Shown here: piece by piece, positions 1 to 5,842 of the stretch
How the letters are laid out: each line of letters opens with the position of its first letter
Numbering within the stretch: position 1 is the stretch's first letter
NCBI GenBank assembly: GCA_030698645.1
Contig: JAUYMV010000514.1
Coordinates: 1-5,842 of the forward strand
DNA from: Mesorhizobium sp.
GTDB lineage: Bacteria; Pseudomonadota; Alphaproteobacteria; Rhizobiales; Rhizobiaceae
Direction: 5' to 3'
Length of the DNA: 5,842 bases
The notes under the pieces: model-generated
The model's database searches: none
What the model saw: the letters and a program-made list of their open reading frames with translations, nothing else
Told to the model about the DNA's origin: nothing
Translations under genes and position numbers: made by a program

Positions 1-1226
1 TGCGCCGCCGAAAGCGCCAGTTGGTCGCGGCCGAAACGGGCGACAAGTTGGATCCCAAGCGGCATGCCGAACGGGTCTTTCAGGCCGGGAACGTTGACGC
101 ACGGATTGCCGGTGAGTGTCCAGAGCTTGTTGAAGATCGGGCTGCCGGTCGATTCGAGGCCGACCGGGGCGACGCCTGGCGCCGATGGCGCCAGCAGGAC
201 ATCGACCCGGTCGAACAGCGCGGTCGCGGCGTGGCGCGCCTGGCGCGCGGCGGCGCGCGCCTTGTCATAGGCCTCCGGGCCGATCAGCCGGCCGTCGGCG
301 AGCGTCTTGCGCAGGATCGAACTCAGCTCAGCGCGGTGATGCGTGAACTCGTGCGCCATGGCAAGGCCGGCCTCGAAGTTCTGGATCGTGGCGTGCGCGT
401 CGCGGCCGGCGGCAAGGGCGGACGTCTCGTCCATGTCGACGACGCTTGCGCCCGCTTGCGCCGCGATGTCCGCCGCGCGGGCGAGGGCGTCCTGCATGGC
501 CGGCGTCGCCTCGTTCCAGATGGCGCCGCGATAGACGCCGACACGAAGGCCGGCCGGATCGACCGGGGTGACGTCGAGCGACCGGCCGGTGACGAGCGCG
601 GCGAAGCGCGCGACATCGGCGACGCCTGCCGCGAAGAAGCCGGCGGTGTCGAGCGACCAGGAGAAGGTTTTCGCGCCGACCGTCGGCACCAGCCGAAAAC
701 TCGGCTTGTAGCCGGCGACGCCGCAATAGGAGGCGGGCCGGATGATCGAGCCACCGGTCTGGGTGCCGATGGCGGCCGGTATCATGGAGGCGGAGATTGC
801 CGCAACGGAACCGGATGATGAGCCGCCCGGCGTATGCGCCACGTTGCGCGGGTTGCGGGTGCGCGCCGGGTTGAGGAAGGCGAATTCCGTCGTCACCGTC
901 TTGCCGACGACCGAGGCGCCGGCGGCGCGGATCATGGCGACGAGGGCGGCGTCCGCGCGCGGGCGATGGCCCGCATAGAGCGGCGAACCGTAGGTGGTCG
1001 GCAGGTCGAACGTGTCGAAGATATCCTTGATGCCGACGGCAATGCCGGCAAGCGGGCCGGTCGCCCGACCGGCGGCGTCCAGCACCGCGTCGCGATCGGC
1101 TATCGCCTCGAAGGCGCCGATGCCGCGGTCGTGCGCGGCGATGGCGTCGAGGCTCGCCGCGACCGCGTCGCGTGGCGTCGAACGGCCCTCGGCTATTGCG
1201 TCGAGAATGGCGACGACGGACTGCAT
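1..1226 (-). CDS. Amidase-signature family hydrolase, 3' end cut by window edge
   Basis: This is an amidohydrolase of the amidase signature (AS) family, which hydrolyses carboxamide bonds in the cytoplasm. The open frame starts at ATG 1226 and is still open at base 1. The 408 residues visible are most of the 440-480 usual for the family, so only the last few dozen are missing. The Ser-cisSer-Lys triad is complete: Lys67 in GIAVGIKDIF, cis-Ser136 in the glycine/serine loop PGGSSSGS, and nucleophile Ser160 in GTQTGGSIIRPASYCG. The 24-residue spacing between the two serines equals that in FAAH and GatA. The Arg after the nucleophile is one position later than in the common GSIRxPA form, a variant I recall from a proteobacterial subgroup. 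The start is supported by GGGGAGG at 1231-1237, only 4 nt from the ATG. It lies 108 bp downstream of the transporter on the same strand. GatA is unlikely because no gatB or gatC is adjacent. The substrate is unknown. Confidence 0.95.
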   Translation of the reverse strand, partial: MQSVVAILDAIAEGRSTPRDAVAASLDAIAAHDRGIGAFEAIADRDAVLDAAGRATGPLAGIAVGIKDIFDTFDLPTTYGSPLYAGHRPRADAALVAMIRAAGASVVGKTVTTEFAFLNPARTRNPRNVAHTPGGSSSGSVAAISASMIPAAIGTQTGGSIIRPASYCGVAGYKPSFRLVPTVGAKTFSWSLDTAGFFAAGVADVARFAALVTGRSLDVTPVDPAGLRVGVYRGAIWNEATPAMQDALARAADIAAQAGASVVDMDETSALAAGRDAHATIQNFEAGLAMAHEFTHHRAELSSILRKTLADGRLIGPEAYDKARAAARQARHAATALFDRVDVLLAPSAPGVAPVGLESTGSPIFNKLWTLTGNPCVNVPGLKDPFGMPLGIQLVARFGRDQLALSAA

Positions 1227-1245
1227 GTTGCCTCCCCGGCATGGT

Positions 1246-1271
1246 GGCCAGCGGTTATGGTCCGCTGCGCC
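1246..1271 (-). other. Small hairpin in leader of the amidase gene
   Basis: CAGCGG (1249-1254) and CCGCTG (1262-1267) form a perfect 6-bp inverted repeat with a 7-nt loop. It can be extended by GGC/GCC with one bulged base at 1268. It lies in the 108-bp transporter-amidase gap, ending about 9 nt before the amidase ribosome-binding site on the minus strand. No U-run follows, so it is not an intrinsic terminator. It could tune translation or mark a processing site, or it could be chance in GC-rich DNA. Confidence 0.3.
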
Positions 1272-1334
1272 AGTTCTCCTCTCGCATGAAGGGGACGGCG
1301 AAGTCTGCTGTTTTCCATTGCGCCAGAAGGCCCG

Positions 1335-2255
1335 CTAGCGCCGGTTGAACAGTCGCCCGTCGATGGTTGCCAGGCCGAGGCCGATCAGCGCCATGCCGCC
1401 CACCTCGAAAAGTTCCAGCCGCTCGCCGAGGAAGAGGACGCCAAGCAGGATGGCGCTGACGGGCACGATTAGCGTCACCAGCGAGGTGTTGGTCGATCCC
1501 GCTTTGGCGATCAGGTTGAAGAAGATGATGTAGGCGAAGGCCGTCGACAGCGAGGCAAGCGCGGCGACCGCGGCCCATGTGGACAGGCTCGCGCCCGCCG
1601 CGCCCGACACGCCGTCGACCAGCAGAACGATCGGCAGCATGATGATCGCCGAGGCGGTGAGCTGGCCGGTCGCGACGATCTCCGGCTCGATGCCCTTCAG
1701 GCGCCTGGCGAAGGTGAAGGCGCAGGCATAGCTCAGCGCCGTGCCGATCAGGCAGAATTTTGCCCAGACCGGCCCGCCTATGCCGGCGGCTAGCCCCGGC
1801 CCGATCATCACCGCCGTCCCGGCGATGCCAAGCAGAATGCCGGCTGCGCGGTTGAAGGTGAGCCTCTCATCGCGCACGAGGAGCCCGGCAATGATGAGAG
1901 TCCAGAACGGCGTGGTGGCGTTCAGAACGGAGGCGAGGCCCGCGCCGATCGCCGTCTGGCCGATGAACATCAGCGAAAACGGAACGACATTGTTGAGCAA
2001 AGCCAGCCCGAAGAAGGATCCGGCCACCGGCAGCACCGTGGCGAAGGACAGGCCGCGGATGCGCAGCCAGACCTGCAGCAGGAGGGCGGCGGTCGCCACG
2101 CGCAACAGCACCAATGTCAGCGGCTGGATCTCGGCGACCGCGATGCCGACGAAAAAGAAGGCGCCGCCCCAGATCGCGCCAAGCAGCAGCAGCAGTCCCC
2201 AGAGGGCCGCGCTCATCGGCTTCTGGGACGTAGGGATGGCGGAGGCGACGGTCAT
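1335..2255 (-). CDS. EamA-domain DMT-superfamily transporter
   Basis: This is an inner-membrane permease of the drug/metabolite transporter superfamily (RhaT/EamA type), 306 aa, the normal length. It shows the family's two tandem EamA repeats, roughly residues 18-152 and 165-302, with about ten hydrophobic segments. Repeat 1 opens with LLLLLGAIWGGAFFF and carries RDERL near residue 128. Repeat 2 carries LGERL near residue 277. These are the paired conserved Glu motifs before the last helix of each repeat. The protein ends in a short basic tail (RLFNRR). I took the first in-frame ATG (2255); its Shine-Dalgarno is poor (GAAAGAG, about 9 nt upstream). Met14 (2216) has an AGAAG nearby and cannot be excluded. 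The amidase follows on the same strand after 108 bp, so co-transcription is plausible and the permease may carry an amide substrate or its product. Members export or import amino acids, nucleosides and other metabolites. Direction and substrate are not predictable here. Confidence 0.93.
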   Translation of the reverse strand: MTVASAIPTSQKPMSAALWGLLLLLGAIWGGAFFFVGIAVAEIQPLTLVLLRVATAALLLQVWLRIRGLSFATVLPVAGSFFGLALLNNVVPFSLMFIGQTAIGAGLASVLNATTPFWTLIIAGLLVRDERLTFNRAAGILLGIAGTAVMIGPGLAAGIGGPVWAKFCLIGTALSYACAFTFARRLKGIEPEIVATGQLTASAIIMLPIVLLVDGVSGAAGASLSTWAAVAALASLSTAFAYIIFFNLIAKAGSTNTSLVTLIVPVSAILLGVLFLGERLELFEVGGMALIGLGLATIDGRLFNRR

Positions 2256-2367
2256 GCGGGACGGCTCTTTCGGCGACTGAATCGAAGGAGGCTCGATAGG
2301 GCAGCGACGGCGTTTCCGCCACCCGATTCCATCTGACAGAGCGAGAGAGTATTGCGCCAGGCGCCAG

Positions 2368-2411
2368 GCCCGCGAACACCGCCGCGGAGGCCTGTGCCAG
2401 CCTTCGCGGGC
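2368..2411 (-). other. 9-bp dyad just downstream of usg
   Basis: GCCCGCGAA (2368-2376) and TTCGCGGGC (2403-2411) form a perfect 9-bp inverted repeat around a 26-nt loop that contains a small GGC/GCC stem of its own. It begins 16 bp past the usg stop codon in the minus direction. It is followed by a tandem 7-mer (GCGCCAG twice, 2354-2367 on the plus strand) rather than a U-tract. It could end or protect the usg transcript, but it lacks the U-run of a typical intrinsic terminator. The rest of the 2256-2426 gap shows no clear promoter for the transporter. Confidence 0.35.
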
Positions 2412-2426
2412 GGATGCACGCTGTAA

Positions 2427-2696
2427 TCAGTGCAGCGCGATGATCCCGTCGACGGCCCGCCATTCGGCCGGACCGATCAGGCCATGATGCGCGACGCGCA
2501 CCGAATGGAGCGCGCCGTGCAACTCACGTTCCCAGAAGCCGAGAAAGCCCTTCAGCGTCGGAAATTCCGGCGCGAGATCGTAGTCCTGCCAGATATAAAG
2601 CTGCAGCAGGCCGGGATGATCGGGCAGGCGGTAGTGGATTTCCGCCGTGGTCAGCCCGTAGCCCCGCATCTGCAACCGGAATTCCCTGCTCGTCAT
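2427..2696 (-). CDS. usg: Usg family protein
   Basis: This is a small soluble protein (89 aa) of the Usg family, known essentially from alphaproteobacteria and named for its position beside the trpFBA genes of Caulobacter. No biochemical role is established. I recognise it from the near-full-length family pattern: GYGLTTAEIHYRLPDHP near the N-terminus, LLQLYIWQDYDLAPEFP (residues 30-46), a FLGFWERELHG block, HSVRVAHHGLI, and the ending AEWRAVDGIIALH. The length matches the family. The ATG at 2696 is fixed by GGAGA (2702-2706) 5 nt upstream, inside the 13-bp gap after the preceding gene's TGA. A longer in-frame reading from 2924 is rejected because it would overlap that gene almost fully and the extra part resembles nothing. 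It is the second gene of a pair transcribed away from groESL. There is no signal peptide or membrane segment. Identification is firm; function is unknown. Confidence 0.92.
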   Translation of the reverse strand: MTSREFRLQMRGYGLTTAEIHYRLPDHPGLLQLYIWQDYDLAPEFPTLKGFLGFWERELHGALHSVRVAHHGLIGPAEWRAVDGIIALH

Positions 2697-2709
2697 GCGC
2701 GTCTCCAGA

Positions 2710-3054
2710 TCAGGCGTCGAGGTAATGCCGCTCGAGCGCCTCGCCCGAGACCGTGCCGAGCGGCGAGGGTTCGGCATCGGCATCGAGGGCGCGCAGGGCG
2801 TCCATGATATCGTCGAACGCCACGGGCCGCGGCGCGCCCGGCGGCTGGCGCAGCGCAGGCATCGATTCCACCGCGCAGGCGTCGGATGCCCATGAGGACA
2901 GGATGGCGCGCCGGGCGCGGACATCGAGCGACGGATCGGCCAGAACGTCGTTCGGATGGGCGTAGAAGCGCGCCGGGTGAAGCAGGCGGTCGAGCGTCAG
3001 GTCGGCCGCGTCGGGCGCGAGAGAAGGGATGAAGGGGGAGCATTTGCGTTCCAT
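2710..3054 (-). CDS. Conserved hypothetical protein upstream of usg
   Basis: This is a 114-aa acidic soluble protein without signal peptide, membrane span or recognisable catalytic motif. It begins MERKCSPFIPSLAPDAADLT and has a middle section LLHPARFYAHPNDVL (24-38). A short helical stretch RRAILSSWASDACAVE (48-63) follows, then the proline-rich PPGAPRPVAF (71-80) before DDIMDALRAL (81-90). I recognise the RAILSSWASDACAVE and PPGAPRPV blocks as typical of unnamed proteins annotated in rhizobia, but I cannot assign a domain name. The ATG at 3054 is preferred over an upstream ATG at 3159 because GGAGG sits 6 nt ahead and the extra 35 residues are Arg/Thr-rich and unstructured. It lies 13 bp upstream of usg, so the two are almost certainly co-expressed and perhaps functionally linked. 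Its promoter must lie in the region shared with groESL. That the gene is real is likely; its role is unknown. Confidence 0.86.
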   Translation of the reverse strand: MERKCSPFIPSLAPDAADLTLDRLLHPARFYAHPNDVLADPSLDVRARRAILSSWASDACAVESMPALRQPPGAPRPVAFDDIMDALRALDADAEPSPLGTVSGEALERHYLDA

Positions 3055-3060
3055 CTGGGT

Positions 3061-3065
3061 CCTCC
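3061..3065 (-). promoter_or_regulatory. Ribosome-binding site that fixes the start at 3054
   Basis: On the minus strand GGAGG lies 6 nt before ATG 3054. The alternative ATG at 3159 has no comparable motif, so this site decides the start of the conserved hypothetical gene. Confidence 0.75.
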
Positions 3066-3121
3066 GTGTCCTGGTCTCCTTGGTCGAATGGGTCGGCCGG
3101 GGCCTCCGCCCGGCGATAACG

Positions 3122-3150
3122 ATTTTGGATGAAGCGCGGCAGATTTCAAG
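3122..3150 (-). promoter_or_regulatory. Candidate promoter for the hypothetical-usg pair
   Basis: Reading the minus strand, GGTCTTGAAA (3153-3144) gives a perfect heat-shock-type -35, CTTGAAA. Fourteen bases on is TCCAAAAT (3129-3122), a poor match (4 of 7) to the CCCCATNT -10 of sigma-32 promoters. Read as a sigma-70 promoter the -10 is also weak. The -35 block is identical to that of the groES promoter, inverted. The predicted transcript would start about 60 nt before the gene. This is tentative because only the -35 is good. Confidence 0.35.
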
Positions 3151-3197
3151 ACCCGACATGCGGTTCTGCGCCCGGATAGCTTCATGTTTTCAGTCCG

Positions 3198-3224
3198 CTA
3201 GCAGCCGGGTGGGGGGCGTGCCAA
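3198..3224 (+). promoter_or_regulatory. Degenerate CIRCE-like element (possible HrcA operator relic)
   Basis: CTAGCAGCC, then exactly 9 nt, then GCGTGCCAA. Against the CIRCE consensus TTAGCACTC-N9-GAGTGCTAA the left arm matches 6 of 9 positions and the right arm 7 of 9. CIRCE is the binding site of the repressor HrcA ahead of groESL in many bacteria. Here the arms are only 5/9 symmetric to each other, and the element lies 17 bp upstream of the -35 rather than near the transcription start, where CIRCE usually sits. It may be a decayed operator or chance. Confidence 0.25.
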
Positions 3225-3241
3225 AATTTTTGCGCAACGGT

Positions 3242-3273
3242 CTTGAAAAGCCGAAAACGGAAAACCATACATT
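3242..3273 (+). promoter_or_regulatory. Candidate sigma-32-like heat-shock promoter of groESL
   Basis: CTTGAAA (3242-3248) is a perfect heat-shock -35. Fourteen bases later AACCATAC (3263-3270) carries the CCAT core of the CCCCATNT -10. Read with the alphaproteobacterial form (CTTGAA, 16-18 nt, CYTATNT), CATACAT (3266-3272) falls at 18 nt and matches 4 of 6 defined positions. A sigma-70 reading (TTGAAA, 19 nt, TACATT) overlaps it. The AT tract at 3223-3231 just upstream could act as an UP element. Transcription would start near 3280, leaving a leader of about 90 nt. Confidence 0.55.
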
Positions 3274-3307
3274 TTCCCGCGCGATGCCGCATGGGTCGCG
3301 CGCCCCG

Positions 3308-3322
3308 CGCGGGTCGCCCGCG
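3308..3322 (+). other. GC-rich hairpin in groES leader
   Basis: CGCGGG and CCCGCG form a perfect 6-bp stem with loop TCG inside the predicted groES leader, about 40 nt before the Shine-Dalgarno site. It does not pair with that site. It could stabilise the mRNA or be a by-product of GC content. I see none of the conserved features of a ROSE-type RNA thermometer. Confidence 0.3.
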
Positions 3323-3371
3323 GCCGGCGCGGAGGAACCTCTCAAACCTGTTTGTCCCAAGGGAGAACGAT

Positions 3372-3686
3372 ATGACGTTCCGTCCACTGCACGACCGACT
3401 CCTGGTCCGCCGCATCGAGGCCGAAGAGAAGACGGCCGGCGGCATCATCATCCCCGACACCGCCAAGGAAAAGCCGATGGAGGGCGAGGTCATCGCCGTC
3501 GGCCCCGGCGCCCGCGACGAGTCCGGCCAGCTGCGTCCGCTCGACGTGAAGGCCGGCGACCGCATCCTGTTCGGCAAATGGTCCGGCACGGAAATCCGGC
3601 TCGACGGGGAAGACCTGCTCATCATGAAGGAAAGCGACGTGATGGGCATCATCGAGGTGCAGGCCTCGATCAGGAAGGCCGCCTGA
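3372..3686 (+). CDS. groES: Co-chaperonin GroES (10-kDa chaperonin)
   Basis: This is the 104-aa cytoplasmic co-chaperonin. Its heptamer caps the GroEL ring and closes the folding chamber. The sequence is a full-length Cpn10: [14 protein letters not shown] at the N-terminus, and a mobile loop around residues 17-34 with the GroEL-binding hydrophobic tripeptide in [13 protein letters not shown]. Then come [12 protein letters not shown], the segment [18 protein letters not shown], and the closing strand [15 protein letters not shown]. After that the protein runs on for a short tail, VQASIRKAA, about nine residues longer than the GroES ends I know from E. coli and rhizobia. The ATG at 3372 has GGGAG (3361-3365) 6 nt upstream and matches the family N-terminus, so an open frame back to 3243 is discounted. 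groEL follows after 53 bp with no terminator between, the standard bicistronic operon. Control is probably by the CTTGAAA promoter upstream. Confidence 0.98.
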   Translation: MTFRPLHDRLLVRRIEAEEKTAGGIIIPDTAKEKPMEGEVIAVGPGARDESGQLRPLDVKAGDRILFGKWSGTEIRLDGEDLLIMKESDVMGIIEVQASIRKAA

Positions 3687-3703
3687 CGGCTTCCCGACAG
3701 TAA

Positions 3704-5368
<1,665 letters not shown>

Positions 5369-5375
5369 CAGGAAA

Positions 5376-5407
5376 GCGGCCCGCACGTCTCGCGTGCGGG
5401 CCGCCTT
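5376..5407 (+). terminator. Intrinsic-type terminator after groEL
   Basis: GCGGCCCGCACG (5376-5387) and CGTGCGGGCCGC (5393-5404) form a perfect 12-bp stem with a 5-nt loop, starting 8 bp after the groEL stop. AAAG before and CTTC after add a short A/T flank, but there is no long U-run, so it may be leaky. It separates groESL from the DUF982 gene 33 bp further on and could act as a partial terminator or as a 3' mRNA stabiliser. Confidence 0.8.
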
Positions 5408-5425
5408 CGTCTGCAAACGTCTGCT

Positions 5426-5433
5426 GGGAGGAG
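5426..5433 (+). promoter_or_regulatory. Strong ribosome-binding site that supports a GTG start
   Basis: GGGAGGAG has its GGAGG core 6 nt before GTG 5438. No ATG near the start of this frame competes, so this site decides the start of the DUF982 gene. Confidence 0.75.
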
Positions 5434-5437
5434 TTCC

Positions 5438-5740
5438 GTGAACAACACCGCTTTCGAACGTCCCGTGCATGTCCTCTTCGGGTTCGGCTATCCGGCCCGG
5501 ATCGACAGCGTCGTGGACGCCTTTGCCTTGCTCAACGAATGGCCGCGGTCGATGCGAACGTCGGATCACGACATTGCCCTGAAGGCCTGCCGGGCAGCGC
5601 TCGACGGGGAGATCGACGCGGACCTCGCGCGCGCCACCTTCGTCGCCTTCGCGCGGCGCAACCATCTCCTCGTCGGGGACACGGCCGGCCTCATGGCCGC
5701 GAAGTCCACCGGCGCTCTCGCGCAGGCTCGACTGGCCTGA
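5438..5740 (+). CDS. DUF982 domain-containing protein
   Basis: This is a 100-aa soluble protein of the DUF982 family, small proteins found mostly in Hyphomicrobiales, often in several copies per genome and of unknown function. The family pattern is visible: a hydrophobic start PVHVLFGFGYPARIDSV, then DAFALLNEWP (27-36) with the conserved Trp-Pro. ALKACRAALDGEI (47-59) comes next, then ARATFVAFARRNHLLVG (64-80). The Ala-rich tail after residue 82 is not part of the family core. Translation starts at GTG with a strong GGAGG. It lies 69 bp after groEL on the same strand but beyond a strong hairpin. It may therefore be expressed by read-through from the heat-shock operon or from a promoter I cannot see in the 33 bp after the stem. 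There is no signal peptide, membrane segment or catalytic motif. Family assignment is by pattern recognition; a diverged paralogue is possible. Confidence 0.87.
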   Translation: MNNTAFERPVHVLFGFGYPARIDSVVDAFALLNEWPRSMRTSDHDIALKACRAALDGEIDADLARATFVAFARRNHLLVGDTAGLMAAKSTGALAQARLA

Positions 5741-5814
5741 CCCGAGCCGGGGCGACGCCCTCGCGCGGCGGCGACAACGCCGGCACATCGCCCAGATCGG
5801 CACTTGGGTCTTTC

Positions 5815-5827
5815 GGGCGCCGCGCCC
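5815..5827 (+). terminator. Weak candidate terminator after the DUF982 gene
   Basis: GGGCGC and GCGCCC are perfect inverted arms around a single C (in practice a 5-bp stem with a 3-nt loop), followed by TTCGTCT. It lies 74 bp past the stop codon. The remaining bases from 5741 to 5842 hold no gene I can support. The stem is short and the T-run poor, so this is tentative. Confidence 0.25.
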
Positions 5828-5842
5828 TTCGTCTAGGTTCGC

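Larger units (their letters stand above)
3055..3371. other. Divergent control region between usg operon and groESL
   Basis: These 317 bp hold no supportable gene. From left to right they contain the leader and Shine-Dalgarno of the minus-strand hypothetical gene, then a minus-strand CTTGAAA block (3144-3150). A degenerate CIRCE-like element (3198-3224) comes next, followed by an AT tract AAAATTTTT (3223-3231) that stands out in this GC-rich DNA. The groES promoter (3242-3273), a GC-rich leader hairpin (3308-3322) and the groES ribosome-binding site GGGAG (3361-3365) complete it. The reading frame of groES is open upstream to 3243 but has no ribosome-binding site there, so it is treated as leader. 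Confidence 0.7.

Noticed and set aside
21..818. Plus-strand open frame of 265 codons at the left end
   Set aside because: It lies antisense to the amidase. Its Arg/Gly/Asp-rich product has no family features, while the opposite strand encodes all amidase motifs.
328..1242. Minus-strand open frame of 304 codons starting MPGRQHAV
   Set aside because: It is a shifted-frame shadow of the amidase. The product is extremely Arg-rich and its ATG has no proper ribosome-binding site, unlike the amidase ATG at 1226.
1867..2463. Minus-strand open frame of 198 codons covering the transporter start
   Set aside because: It is a shifted-frame shadow of the transporter's N-terminal half that also runs through the gap and over the end of usg. 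No domain is recognisable.
3055..3159. N-terminal extension of the hypothetical protein from ATG 3159
   Set aside because: No Shine-Dalgarno precedes it, the 35 extra residues are Arg/Thr-rich, and it would start inside or before the likely promoter. ATG 3054 has GGAGG at ideal distance.
3243..3371. N-terminal extension of GroES from ATG 3243 or ATG 3291
   Set aside because: No ribosome-binding site is present, the residues are foreign to GroES, and 3243 lies within the -35 box. ATG 3372 matches the family start.
3276..3371. RNA thermometer of the ROSE type in the groES leader
   Set aside because: The leader has a GC hairpin, but it does not cover the Shine-Dalgarno site, and I see no conserved anti-Shine-Dalgarno element of the ROSE family.
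3351..3374. Seven-codon TTG-started leader ORF ending in a TGA that overlaps the groES ATG
   Set aside because: The nearest GGAGGA (3331-3336) is too far away for initiation at that TTG, and such short frames are expected by chance.

Overview
This GC-rich window with dense coding looks like chromosomal DNA of an alphaproteobacterium, most likely of the order Hyphomicrobiales (Rhizobiales). The assignment rests on a Usg-family gene and a DUF982-family gene, both essentially alphaproteobacterial families, next to a groES-groEL operon with rhizobial-type protein sequences. I see no tRNA, rRNA, CRISPR array, insertion sequence, integrase or other sign of a mobile element.

Layout: four genes on the minus strand fill the left half and three on the plus strand fill the right half, diverging from a 317-bp gene-free region (3055-3371). 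Read in the minus direction from that region come a small conserved protein of unknown function (2710-3054) and usg (2427-2696), 13 bp apart and clearly one transcription unit. A 170-bp gap follows, then a 10-TM EamA/DMT-type transporter (1335-2255). The last is an amidase-signature hydrolase (1-1226) that runs off the left edge of the window. Read in the plus direction come groES (3372-3686), groEL (3740-5368), a strong 12-bp hairpin terminator (5376-5404), and a GTG-started DUF982 protein (5438-5740).

Function: GroES/GroEL form the chaperonin. The divergent region has a heat-shock-like promoter (CTTGAAA plus a CCATACAT-like -10) ahead of groES. A second copy of the same 10-bp -35 block, GGTCTTGAAA, faces the hypothetical-usg pair. 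There is no consensus CIRCE operator, only a degenerate one (13 of 18 positions, exact 9-nt spacer) upstream of the promoter. The GroEL C-terminal tail has only one GGM unit. Together these features suggest a sigma-32-type copy of groESL in a genome that may have several. The transporter and amidase may form a small uptake/export and hydrolysis unit for an amide compound, but the substrate cannot be read from sequence.

I found no convincing undescribed multi-gene system. The items most worth a second look are the architecture of the divergent control region and the poorly characterised small genes flanking groESL (the unknown protein, usg and DUF982).
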